Shown: one piece after another, positions 44,895 to 57,416 of the stretch | How positions within the stretch are numbered: the first letter of the stretch is position 1 | Layout of the letters: each line of letters starts with the position of its first letter | From: Anaeramoeba flamelloides | Lineage: Eukaryota > Metamonada > Anaeramoebidae | Assembly (NCBI GenBank): GCA_027625915.1 | Contig: JANTQA010000036.1 | Coordinates: 7,461,001-7,525,000, forward strand | Length of the DNA stretch: 64,000 bases | Direction: 5' to 3' | The notes under the pieces: model-generated | The model's database searches: none | The model's input: only the letters and a program-made list of their open reading frames with translations | Told to the model about the DNA's origin: nothing | Translations under genes and position numbers: made by a program

Positions 44895-47800
44895 AAGAAA
44901 TTTTTCAAAAAAAAATAAAAATCAAAAAATGATTTTGATTTTCAATGGTAATTCAGGTATATTTTGAATATTATCTTGAGACTAACTAGAAAACAAAATT
45001 TGTAAGATAAGTTTTGAATATAGATTAACCACCAAGAATTAACAAGTCTTTGAAAGAAATGATAGTAGTAAAATTCTTCAAAAATTAACAGTTCAAATTT
45101 AGGAACTTGAATGGCAAGAGAACATTTACCTTTGAAAATTTATGTAATCTGTATTTCATTCATGTTTTTGTTGTTGATAAATCTCCTAAATTTTTATTCA
45201 GTGAGATCTATGAAGGAATAATTGAAATATTGCCCTCATTTTGGACTTCTTTGACTCTTAAAATAGACAATTTTGAACATACCTTTCACAATAAAAAAAA
45301 TTCTAAATATTTAAATGATTAGGATAAATACTGTTAAAATCATATCTACACAAATAAATATTTTTATCTCAAAGTCTAATAAGGAAACTTGATTAACTTT
45401 CCATTATATTTCATTTCTAATTGGTTTTTTAAAGATCTTGTTGTTTTTTGTATATTAATGAGAAAATCATTTTGAAACTTCAAATAACCATTTTCTTATA
45501 TTAATAAGTAAATAACAGTAACTATACAATTTTTAAAAATAAAGAAGTATTTTATACAAATTTAATTCAGAATTTAAAATTTTATGTAAAATTCCATAGT
45601 TGATTTAATATTCAGAATTGAATTAAACGAAGCTTTATTATTGAATACTGAATTAAATGGAATTTTGAAACAAGTAAAAAAAAAAAAAAGTTTAAGTTTT
45701 ATTTTAAATCAAGAGTTTAATACTGGTTATAGATATTTTTTGTAAAAATAAAATTGGAAAAATAATTTCCCAACCAAAAAAAAAACTGATTTTTTTTAGT
45801 TTATTTTAGATTATATTTTTTCTATTATATCTTAAGAGCTAACTTTAAAAGTTTTCTCAAATGGAAGGAATGAGGTTAACAGATAATAATCATCACTTAA
45901 GCAGAGAAAAGTCAATTATATAAATCATTGAGATTATCTATTTTAAATTATGCCTTAGTTTTTTTTTTTTAAAAAATAAGTAAAACTGAAAAAATTGTAT
46001 TAGATTTTTTAAGCAAACCAAAAAAGAAAAGGGTACTTTTATAAAGACAATTATTTTTTCCTTATTTTTTTAGTTTAATTTTTTGTTTAAATTGCCATGA
46101 AAGTGTTTATTCATAATAATAAAGTGTGTAGATGATAAAGGTTAGTCTTGAGATTGACTCATAAAAAGTATTAGTAATCATAAGATATTTTTTTAAAATC
46201 ATTGGGCTTTAGATTTATAAACTATTTTGTCTGTAGAGTAACTGTACTATTTTTAGAATTTTATTAATATTCAATTTAATTATTATTGTTTATATTTAAT
46301 AATTGTTTAATAATTATTTAATAATATTGAGTTAAAAGGATAATAAAAAATTTAGTTTTATATTTTTTTTTGGTTTAACTAAGGTAAATTAATAATATAA
46401 TAAAAAACATCATTTTCAAAAAAAAAGGTGGGTAATTCTTATTAGTAATTTTATCAATGTTATTAATATACATTTAATTGTGAAACAAAAAATATATTAT
46501 TATATACTGATACTTTTAGAGTTTTTAATATAGTAAGTTCGACTTTAAAGGTGCAAAATTGTAAGGAAATTGAATGTACAATAAAATTCCAAATTTGGGC
46601 ACAAAATCTGGATTCTAGTAAAATAATCTCTATAAAAAAAAATCCCAAAAAATGTAACTTAATTTGAGATTTTTTTGTGCCATATTTTTTTTTCAAAGTT
46701 TGTGACTAAAAAGTGGAACAGAATGTAACTAGAATTTGAAGTTATGCGTTTATCGAATTCTAAAACATCATAAAAGTTGAAAATTTTATCACTTTATTTT
46801 GATTTCTTGAATTATTGAAAGGAAATATTAAGAACTAACAACAATACAGTTTTCTCATGATATTTTTTTTAACAAAGATCAAATGCCAAATAGAAAAAAG
46901 AATTCAAGAGAAAAGAATGTTTTTCAAGCAAAGATAATTCTCTTCTTTTTTTATATCAAAGGAAATAGAGTAATTATTTTCAAAAGGGTACAATTAAACT
47001 CGATAGATAAAAAAATCATGAGTCAGCATTAGAGAAATTCATTATCATTTTTAAGAAAAAATAATTTTTAAAGTCAAAAGATCAAGATCCTTTTTTGTTT
47101 TAGGTTTTTAGGTTCAAAAAAAGAAAAAGAGAAATTTTCAAAACATTTTTATTTTTATATAATCCAACTATTAGTAATTTTTGTTAGTTTGTATGAACCA
47201 ATAACCTTGAAACTTTAAACTTATTTTAAAAATACAATATAAATAAATTAAATATTGAATCCTTGAAGATCTTGAAAAATTTATCATTTGTTTTAATACA
47301 AATGTTTATTATATTTCAAAAAAATCAAAACATTTAAGAAATGTTTTTTTTTTTTCAAATATTAAGAGTAGAAGCAATGAAATTTGTTCTTTTTTAAATA
47401 ATTTATTGGGGAATATATATATATATCTATTAATTTTTTTTAATTCAACTAATAATTTGAATTAATTTTATTTGTTTGAAAACCTTGAAAAAATAGAGAA
47501 ATAATAAAAAAGTGTATTTAATTTAATCCTTGTGTTGGTAATAATAGACTGAAAAAATTAAAGTTTTGGTTATTAATTATAGATTAAAAATAATCAATAA
47601 TTAAAAAGTATTACTTGTGGGTTCAAAGTTGAATTTTCACGGTTTAAAAAAAAGATATTTTGAGAGAAATTTAATTTCTTCATTAAGTTCTTGTTTTTCT
47701 CAGATTGTTTTGTTCAATTAAAAGAAAAAATTTGATTTGGATTGTTATTTGAATCTAAAAGTTAAATTTTTAAAAGTTTATTACTTGTATTGGTATTTTT

Positions 47801-48418
47801 TTTGAAATTAAGTCGATTTTTTAAACTGAATTATTATAGAACTAACTGGTTTTATTTTTAAAGTGTATTAATGTACACCCCCTTTAAAAATAATAAGATT
47901 TCAATTTTCTTTCAAAGACAATAATTTTTTTTTAAATAATTTTGAAATTTGTTCAATTTTGAACTTTTCAAAAATGAGATAAAAATGGGATCTAACTTTT
48001 GAAAACAATAATTCAATTTGGGAAAAGATCTTTGAAAAGACAGTAGGTTTTATTGTTGTAATCAGATTTTTACTTCTTTTTTTAAATATCGAATAAGTGG
48101 TAAAAATTTTTGGAATTTGCAATTTTATTGACTTCAATATTTTTTTACGTTTATGAGACACAAAATAGGAGAAAAAATTAATGTAAAACATATTGTTTGA
48201 TATGGAGATAATTTTGAATACAAAATGGAAAATTTGACAAAAAGTTTATTCTAAAATTTCTGAACAAATTAAAAGATCAAACTGTGAATAAGAACTCGAC
48301 TCTGAAAAATTGATAATATTTTTTCTATGTTTTGGCTCTGAGAAACAATAATACCACAAAATAAACGATAAAGTATTAAATTATTTTTTTAAAAAATTAT
48401 TTTCTTTATCTTTGAAAA
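44895..48418. other. Divergent intergenic region between the RRP6-like gene and FAN
   Basis: Both genes start outward from here, so both promoters lie inside. The right part is an A-family 1.2-kb repeat (46925-48130) that ends about 290 bases before the FAN start codon. An open stretch at 45107-45322 has no recognisable homologue. Otherwise A/T-rich DNA with no structure I can name. Confidence 0.55.
46925..48130 (+). repeat. Dispersed 1.2-kb repeat, copy 2 (A family)
   Basis: It shares ordered blocks with copies 1 and 3: GAGTAATTATTTTCAAAAGG, GTCAAAAGATCAAGATCC, AGTTTGTATGAACCAATAAC, AAATACAATATAAATAAAT, GAACTTTTCAAAAATGAGA, TTTTGAAAACAATAATTCA and ATCAGATTTTTACTT. It lies directly upstream of FAN exon 1, in direct orientation with copy 3. 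Confidence 0.7.
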
Positions 48419-48884
48419 ATGAGTCGCTCAAAAAGTAGATTCAATCTGCTTCACTTAGGAGAATTTGAACACTACGTTAACGATTACTCTGCGTTTTATT
48501 ATCCACCACATGTTGGCAATAGACAAAGTTCTTTTGAAAAAAAGTATGTTTTTTTATTTCAATTTTTAAAAAAAAAAACAAAAACAAAAACAAACAAAGA
48601 AAAAGATTTTTCTTTTTAATTTTTTCTTTTTTAATTATTTTTTGTTCTTTTCACAAAACTAAAACAGAAAAGTCAAAGGAAGATTAATTTTATGTTCAAA
48701 ATCAATCATTTTTGATCCTGAAAACTTTCGTTATCCCATTGTCAAATTGATTTTCAAACATGCTTTATCTATTAAAAAAGGTGGACAACAACTTTTTGAA
48801 AAAGAAGAGTGTTTTTCTTTAGCAACCAAGGTTTCTGTAGAATTAATGAAAAATAATGTAGTTGGACAATACAAAGTGAAAAAA
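48419..48884 (+). CDS. NSMAF-like: FAN/NSMAF homologue, exons 1-2 (N-terminus)
   Basis: Exon 1 is 48419-48543 and exon 2 is 48668-48884, separated by a 124-nt GTATGT...ACAG intron (phase 2). The start MSRSKSRFNLLHLGEFEHYV matches the FAN start RFSLLLLNLEEYYF, and KVKGRLILCSKSIIFDPENF matches [32 protein letters not shown] matches HNVVAPYKIERG. Exon 2 ends at a GTAATC donor in phase 0, whereas the next located exon (51121) needs phase 1, so one small exon of about 60-75 nt is missing from the model. The ATG at 48419 is the first in frame. Confidence 0.82.
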
Positions 48885-51120
48885 GTAATCTTTTTTTAAA
48901 TTTTTTTTTCCTTTTTATATTTGGTTGTACAGTAACTTACTTTTGAGAAATTAAAAAAACAGATTGAGATGAAAAAAAAACAAAAAAAAGTCTAAAAACA
49001 TGAATATAATTTATGAAACAATAAGACAAAGTATATTTTTGTCCTTTAATTCTGAAACAATTCCAGATTTTCAATTTTTTGATAATTGAATTTTTTATAA
49101 CCCTCTTTTTCTTTTTCTTTTTCTTTTATTTTGTTATTTTTTCCTTTATGAGTCATTTCGAACTCTCCGAATTTTATGTTCAGAGAATATTACTTTCAAG
49201 GCCACTTACATATTTATTGCCTTTTAATGAATGTTGGGTTGAGAATAAATGATTTTGTTTTTTTCTTCAAAACCACTAAAAAAAAAAACGAAAATTTGCT
49301 CTATTTTTCATTTTCTTCAATTGAGAATCCCTTTAAATGATTTTGATTGAATAGTCCATAGAATTTCAAGAAATCAGAGAACATAAAATTTGAATAGTCC
49401 TGAATAAAACCACCAATTTGATAAAAAAGTAGTTGAAAAAATCCAATTTTTTAAGATTCCATTCTGATTTACTTCTATTCTTTTCACAAATAGAACAGTT
49501 AATGGTATTTTGATTTCAAAGTTACAATATCTGGTGGCTTTCAAAAAAAATATTTTTTTCAGTAAGGTTTCACAATTAAAATTTTCAAAATTGGTAAAAT
49601 GTGTCTACTTTAGAAAAGAAAGAACTTCAGGAATTAGTAACTCTTATTTATTTTTTCTCCAAAGCTAAACGAACACTTATTTTCACATATATTCAATTAA
49701 ACTGGACAAACAAACTCCATTATCAACTTTAGAGAAATTCATTATCATTTTAAAAAAAGAATTTATTTTTTCAACCAAAAATCTGATCCTTTTTTGTTTT
49801 ATTTTTTTGAATCAAATTAGAAAAATAAAAATTTGCAAAAAAAATTTTTATTTTTCGGAAATCCCACTATTAGTAATTTTTGATAGTTTGTATGAACAAA
49901 TAACCTTGAACCTTTTAATCTTATTTTAAGAATACAATATAAATAAATCAAATATTGAATACTTGAAGATCTAAAAAAATTGATCATTTTCTTTTTTTTA
50001 ACATATTTTTATATAATTTCTTTAAATTTGAAAAGAATAGGTAATATTTTTTTTCAATTATTCAGAGTATAAACAACGAACTGTTATTATTTAAATCAGT
50101 TATTTGATAATATTTATTATTATACTTTTTTTATTATGAATTATTAATTTGAATTTAATTTTGATTGTTGAAAATATTTAAAAGTTGAGAAATAATAGTA
50201 AATCCTATTAATACTTTTAATCTTTGGTTTATTACAGACCCATTAGAAGAATTAAGATTGGTGTATTAATTATTGAATAAAATAACAATCAATTCAAAAA
50301 TTAACTTATTTCTTAATGTAAAAGCTCAATTTTCCAGGTTTTAAAAAGTATTTTGTGAAGAATTTTTAATCAAATGTTTTTTTTTGGTTCTTTTTCTCTG
50401 ATCTTTTCCTTAAACATAAAAAGAAAAAACAGTTATGAAAAATGTAGAAAATAAAGAAATTATATTTTTTTCAAGTTTAAAATAATTATTTTAATTTTTT
50501 GGAAATTAAGTAGATTTTTATCACAAGTTTTTTTTAAACTTGGAAAAATTTATTTTTAAACTCAGATTTTTTGTTTCATTTCCTTCACAGACAATAAAAT
50601 TTCTTTCTTCTTTCAAAGAAAATAAGTTTTTTTTTCAATAATTTGGAAATTTGTTCAATTTTGAACTTTTCAAAAATGAGAAAAATGGGATCAAACTTTT
50701 GAAAACAATAATTCATTTCTGAAAATAACATTAAAATTCAAGACCAGTTTTACAAATACTCAAATTTTTAAACCATTTTTCAATTTCAAAATGTGATAAA
50801 ATTTCTTTGGATTTGCTATTAAATTTACAAAAATATTTTTTTTTTAGGTTTTTAGTGTCATCAATAAAATGTAACAAAAAATTTTTAATAGATATTTATA
50901 AGATAGTTAACTGTCTTCAATTGACTTATTTTCTATACCTTAGAAAAGCCTTTTTCAAACAACTTTATTTATCCTTAATAAATTGTATTTACTAAAATTC
51001 AATTCGCTTTAAAACAATAATAATAAATATTCACAATATCCATTTACAAAAAAAAAAAATTAAAGGTCCGAGGAACACATACATTTACACTCTTATATTC
51101 ATCATTAAATAAATTTTTAG
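48885..51120 (+). other. FAN intron region (2236 nt) with a repeat and one unplaced exon
   Basis: The region holds the A-family repeat copy at 49605-50835. A small exon must lie in the remainder to restore phase and supply the 20-25 residues that match human FAN between YKIERG and LLQL. One candidate open stretch after an AG at about 49066, running to 49253, has no convincing match. Confidence 0.6.
49605..50835 (+). repeat. Dispersed 1.2-kb repeat, copy 3 (A family)
   Basis: See copies at 22436 and 46925. Shared blocks include TAACTCTTATTTATTTTTT, AAATTTGCAAAAAAAATTTT, AGTTTGTATGAACAAATAAC, TTCCAGGTTTTAAAAAGTAT, GAACTTTTCAAAAATGAGA and GGATTTGCTATTAAATTTA. It sits within a FAN intron. Confidence 0.72.
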
Positions 51121-53907
51121 TCTTATTGAAAAAATTATTTGATAATTCGAAATTACCATATTCTGAAGCACATGAGACACAAGCAAAACTAATTAAGAAA
51201 ATCCAGTCTGAAATTAAATTTGATAAAAGTTGGATTGAGGATTTATCCGAAAAGCCTTTATTAGAATGCTTTGCATATCACGTCACACCATTAGTCAAGA
51301 ATCCAGGAAGGATCATGTTAACAAACCAGCAATTGTATTTCCAACCATTTAGCAAAACCTCTGGAGTCTTTGTTCAAAAATTTTCATATGAAAAAGTGTC
51401 AAGTGTGCATAAGCGTAGACACATGCTTGCACAGTTAGGCTTGGAATTGTTTATGAAAGATAAGACTTCAATTTACCTAGCTTTTAAAAGTCCCAAACAT
51501 CGTGATACTGTCTATGAAACATTAATGTCTCAAAACATTTTAAAAAAGTTGGAAACTAATAACCAAAGCAATATGACATTAAAATGGAAAAATAGATTAA
51601 TTTCAAATTTTGAATATCTTCAATATTTAAATAGCCAAGCAGATCGAACTAAGAATGATATTACACAGTAAAATTACACAATTTCTTCTTCTTTTTCTTT
51701 TTTTTTATTTTTTATGTAATTTTTTTTTTCAGATTGAATTTTTTGAAGTTCTCACCTTTTGTTCTATATTATTTTTATAATTCAACAATTTACTAATTTT
51801 ATAAAATTATACATTAATTTCAAAATTCAAAAATAAAAAAAAATAAAAAATAATAATAAAAAATAAAAAGATATCCTGTATACCCTTGGATTATTGCTGA
51901 TTACAAAAGCAAAAAATTAGATTTCACCAAAAAAAAAACATTTCGGGATTTAACAAAACCAATCGGAGCATTGAATGAAGAAAGATTAAACAAATTAAAG
52001 GAACGATTTGTCCAAATGCCAGAACCAAAATTTTTATATGGTACACATTATTCAACACCAGCTTTTGTTCTATATTATTTAGTTCGATCAAATCCTCAAT
52101 GTATATTAAGACTTCATAATGGGAAATTTGATGATCCTAATAGAATGTTTCATGAAATTAAAGAAACATGGGAAGGAGTAAATACTCATCAAACAGATGT
52201 AAAAGAACTAATACCAGAGTTTTATGAAGGTAATGGCGATTTTTGTATCAATAAAATGGATTTAAATCTTGGTGCTAGGTAACATATTATTCTTCTCTTT
52301 ATTAAATGAATTTTTTTTTTTTTTTTTTACTTTCTTTTCTCTTTACTTTTTTTTTGAAAAACATAAACTAAAAATAAAGAATAATAATATATGCTCATTT
52401 TTAACTTAAAACAAACAAACGAAAAAAAAAAAAAACAACAAAAAACAAAATACAAAATAATTGTCATTATAACCAAAAAATAAAAAATAAAAAATAAACA
52501 AAAAACAAAAAACAAAATAATTTTAATAGACCAAATGGAGAAAAAATCCATGATATCATTTTACCACCGTGGGCAAATAAAGATATCAAGCAATTTATAA
52601 AAATCAATAGAGAAGCTTTAGAATCTGATTATGTTAGTGAGAATTTACACCATTGGATCGATTTAATCTTTGGTTATAAGCAAAGAGGAGAAGAGGCAAT
52701 TAAGGCAAATAATTTATTTTATTATTTAACCTATGAAGGCAGTGTTGACATGTATACATTAAAAAATTATCCAGAAAAGATTCGCTCGATCGAAGCACAG
52801 ATCACTGAATTTGGACAGTGCCCGATCCAATTATTTACAACTCCACATACCCAAAGATTGACCCGGCAACAGGCCGAAAAGCAAAACAAATCGCTTCAAA
52901 GTGTGATGATAAAATTTGGAGGGTCTGATTTTAAAAAGCGGATTAAAAAGCAAAATAAAAAGGGTAACAATCTTGAAGACGATAGCGATTCCGACAGCGA
53001 GTCTGAAAAGATCGGAAAGTTGACAGAATTAAGGTTTGATTACACCTATAAGCCACACCGTGATAGCATTACTTCTGTTTGCTTGTCTTCAAACGCGCAA
53101 ACGATTTATTCTGTGTCTCAAGATTCAACCCTCAAGGTGTATTCACTTGAAAAAAAAAAGCAATTGCGATCCATCTCTCTGGGTAATTTAAATTTATCCT
53201 CTTGTGCGCTTACGCCCAACGAAAAAACTGTCATTGTTGGGAGCTGGGATAACTCGGTATATTTATATTCAACAGACTTTGGAAGAATTACAGATAAATT
53301 CGCTGTTCACGACGACGCCGTGTCTTGCATGTGTGTGAAAAAGAATAAAATTTTAACGGGATCCTGGGACGCAGGAGTCAAATTCTGGGAATTGGAACGC
53401 AACCAGAAAAACTTAAACAAAATCGCACTCGGCGATTTTATCGAAAATGAATCAGAAGTGAAATCCATCGATCTTGATGCACAATTGAAATACGCTGTTT
53501 GTGGATCAGAAGACGGCTCAATTACCATTTGGGACATCAGAACTATGGTGCATTTAAAAACCTTTGAATACGTACACGATGGCCCAATAACCTCAATCCA
53601 ATTCACTCGCGGCAATGAATGGATCGTTTCTTGCTCGGAAGACTGTACCATAAAAGTCCATGATCTAAGTGGCGGCGAATTATTAAAACTTGATACCAAT
53701 GATCCGTTGTGCTCACTTGTGACAGACGGCATTGTTTTGATCAGCGGTAACGAAAATGGCCTTTTACAGATGTGGGATCTTACTAGTGGTAAATTTTTAA
53801 AAAATTTACCTCAAAAGCATAAATCTAGTATTAATTCAATTTATATGGCGAAAAATAAAAAAACCATTATAACAGCTGCAGATGAAATTTGTGTTTGGAA
53901 ATGTTAA
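51121..53907 (+). CDS. NSMAF-like: FAN/NSMAF homologue, GRAM-BEACH-WD40 exons
   Basis: Exons are 51121-51667, 51871-52278 and 52530-53907, with GT-AG introns of 203 and 251 nt in phase 2. With exons 1-2 and the missing exon the protein is about 915 residues, the size of human FAN. Domains in order: a GRAM/PH-like region ([25 protein letters not shown]); the BEACH domain ([98 protein letters not shown]); then WD40 repeats ([71 protein letters not shown]). Human FAN links the TNF receptor to neutral sphingomyelinase; in a protist the role is unknown, though BEACH proteins generally act in membrane traffic. The frame reaches 51121 without an ATG, so this is not a separate gene. Confidence 0.92.
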
Positions 53908-55846
53908 TAATTTATTATTGTTTTTTTATACAATATTTACTGAAAGATAATAATTGTTATCTTTCAAATTTAATTTAGAGACATTTAATAATAATATCAC
54001 AAAAAGAGAAAAAAATTATTCCATTTAGACTTTTTAAAAATTTTTTCCTAAAATTTTTATTTTATTTCATTTTTATTTTAATCTTTTTACTTTTTATTTT
54101 TCTTTTTCTTTTTCAATTTCTATTTTTTTTTTTTTTATTTTTTTTTTATTTATATAGAATATTTTATTCTTATTTTTATCGATTTTGTGTGTTTTTTTAT
54201 TATATATATATATATATATTTTTCTTTAATTTTTCTTCATTTCCGAATATATAAAAATTAAAAAAACAATATTTAAAATTAAAAAATTAAAAAAATATTT
54301 ATTTTATTATTTTTTTTTATGGAATTAGTTGACAACATTATAATTTTAAGATTGGATAAACCTAATGAATTCGAAATATCCAATACAAATACCAAATATT
54401 AATATCAGTTTTAGTGATTATGAGAACTGGTATTGAAGATATAAAATAATTTTTTTTTCGAAAAAATGAGGTTTTTTTTTGGTTTTTATTTTTTGTTCGA
54501 AATCATTTTCCAGTCAAAGGAACTAGCTGTAGGGAGTGAATTAAATATGTTTAAAGGGTTTGAATGGATCTTTAAAAAAAATCGAAAAAAAAAAAAAAAA
54601 AGCAAAAATGAGAAAATCTCATTTCAATTTTTATTATTTCCAAAATATCAATTTCTTTTTCTGAGTCTTTAATCTAGGCATTTTTTTTTTATTGCAAGAT
54701 CAAATAGCCACTTGGTAAAAATATGTCATTCTTAAATTATTAAAACAGTGAAAATAATTGCAGAGAAATCATCTTGATTTTTCTTGGAATTTAGTTGATC
54801 TTTAATTGAAGATCAAAATGAAATTTGTGTTTTTACAAATGGGAAACATGGAATTTTTAGTTTTTTAATTTTTAAGATAATTTATGAATTTACCAGTTTT
54901 ATTTTATTATAATATTACCTATTTTTTGATGATTTATTTTATTCTACTTATTTCTTTTTTTTGTGTTCTGGAAATGTAATTCATTAAAAATGATTAATAT
55001 TTAAAAAAGATAATTTGAGACACTATGAATAAATATCTTCTTATGTGTATTTTTAATGTCTTGTATAATTGTTTTTTTCAAGTACACTTTATTTCTTTCA
55101 AATTTTTACAGAATTAATTAACCATACTTTCATTAAATCAGTCAAAATTTTAAAATATGTTATTTATGATATTCTGTACTAACTTTATTGTTATATGCCA
55201 AGTCTCAAAAAATTCTGATCGAAGAAGAAATCCAAAAAAGAATATTTGTTTAGTTGAATCATTTTTTTTATATTTTTTCAGAAAAAGAAAAACATTTAAT
55301 TCATCTTATTTCTTACGTTATTAAAATTATTTACCCCATTTATTGCAATTTCCATTATTATTATAAAAAGTCTTTGTTACTGGGAATATTAATATAAAAT
55401 ATTTTTTTACTTTCTTGAGAAAATTCTTTTGATTGAACAAAAAACATACCTTTTCAATCTATTGAATATAATTGTAAACTCTTTTTCAAAAATTGTGACT
55501 CACCTGAAATAATAAATTGAAAAAAAAAAATTATGCTTAAGTATTCAAGAACAATTAATAACTAAATATGATTTTTAATTCTCTTTTAAGTCATTCTAAA
55601 TCTATAAAAGCCTGATATATTTAATATTAAAAAAAAATAAAACCAAAAACTAAAAAAAAAGTGAGTCAAAATTTTTGAAATGAGCATTACGGATTTTTTA
55701 TTACTGAATTTTCACTGAAAAAAAGTTGAACAACAAGATTTTTTATGAATAATTAAAACCATTTTCAAAGACATTAATTGGTCGAAATTTTCATAGTGAT
55801 TATTTGTCTTTTCGGATATCTTTTTTTTTTTCCAAATGATCTTTTG

Positions 55847-55908
<62 letters not shown>
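55847..55908. repeat. 62-base A homopolymer
   Basis: An uninterrupted run of A as given, the longest homopolymer in the window. Its exact length is likely to be unreliable in any assembly. The frames through it on the minus strand (poly-Phe) are meaningless. Confidence 0.9.
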
Positions 55909-55910
<2 letters not shown>

Positions 55911-57350
55911 AAAAGAAAAACAAAAGAAAAACAAAAATTTGAAAAAGCAAAACTAAAATTTTCAAAATTAGAAAAAATGATTCTGATCCTAAAAATTTGA
56001 AAATATTTTTTGTAAAGAATACTGGAATAAACCCTCAAAACAACTCCCATTAACAGTATAAAGTGAGTCAAAATTTATGAAAAATAGTTTAGTTTTCAAG
56101 ATATATAGTTTTGTTCATGAATTATTTCCAACAATTAACAAAATTTTACTCATTAACTATTTGATTTTTAAAAGATGAAATTTGCTTTTTTTAAATAAAA
56201 TTTTCTAAAAGATATTTGGGGATTAGGCAATTTTCCACGAAAAAATACAAAATTTATTTTTTTATTCCAAAAATGATTGGAATGGTTTACAAGATGGCTG
56301 AAAATAAGTATAACTGATTGAAAACTTTTATTTCAAAAATTTATTTTTTAACATTTCTGATTTTTAAAAAAATGAAAAATTCTATTTGAAAACTTTATAG
56401 AATAAATAATTAATTGTATTTGATCAGATTTTAATTTAATAGATAAATTTTTGTTTAACTTCTATCAAATTTTAAAATACATTAATCTTCACTACAATTT
56501 TTAATGTTATTTGTTGTAATTTGAATTAAAAAATTGACAAAAAAAATATTTTCTATATTAATCAATACTTTTCAAAAAAAATCAAAAATTTATTGATCAA
56601 TTTTCAAGAATTATCTTAATTGATACAAATAAAAAATAATCGATTACTTTATTGAGTTTATAATCGAAATATTCAAAATTTTGAATTTCAAAATGTTATC
56701 TTTTGTTAATAATTTTTTACCCTTTTTTGTCTATAAAAAATTTGTATCAAGTATTTGAAATTGGGAAAAAAATATGAAAGAATATCAGAGACTGAAATCT
56801 TGTTGACTGTCAGTCGGAAAGTTCCAAAAATGCATGAAAGTATTTGTCTGGATTGTGCTATTCTTGTCAAGGGTATTGTGATATTCTTGGAGATTCAGAA
56901 CTTGAAATTCTTTCATTATGTTAGATTTTTGTGACAAAATATTCTATTAATTGGTTTTCAGAAAAAGTCATTCGATCTTTACTCCTTTTAAACAATTAAA
57001 TTAATGGTTAAAAATGAGGTTAACTCATCCATATTAACTCAACCAAAAACAAAATTAATATAAAAATATTTTGGTATTTAAAAAAAAATTCATTTTTAAA
57101 TAAATTAATAATATAATATTAAATTATTGTTTACTTGTTTTTTAAACAAATTGATCTTTGAAAAAAAAATTTTTTGTTTGAAGAAAACAATTTCTGAAAA
57201 AACAAAAATAAATGGTTTCAATTTTAAATTTTCTGAAAAAAAAATATTTTATTTATACATTTAAACTCTTTAAGCACATGCAATTCACTCACTATAACTG
57301 GTTACCTTTATGGAAAATAGTTTAGTTGGAAAGTTCATCCATATCTAAAA

Positions 57351-57389
<39 letters not shown>

Positions 57390-57416
57390 TTAAATAATGA
57401 TTTGCCGTATATTACA

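Noticed and set aside
45107-45322. 71-codon open stretch with balanced residues
   Set aside because: It starts with TTG, has no homologue I recognise and no clear splice partners, so it is not called as a gene.
54320-54403. ATG-started 27-codon stretch beginning MELVDNIIILRL
   Set aside because: It is exon-like but too short, without a recognised homologue or a partner exon.
55712-56071. Poly-Phe minus-strand open frames
   Set aside because: They are readings of the 62-base A-run in spacer DNA.
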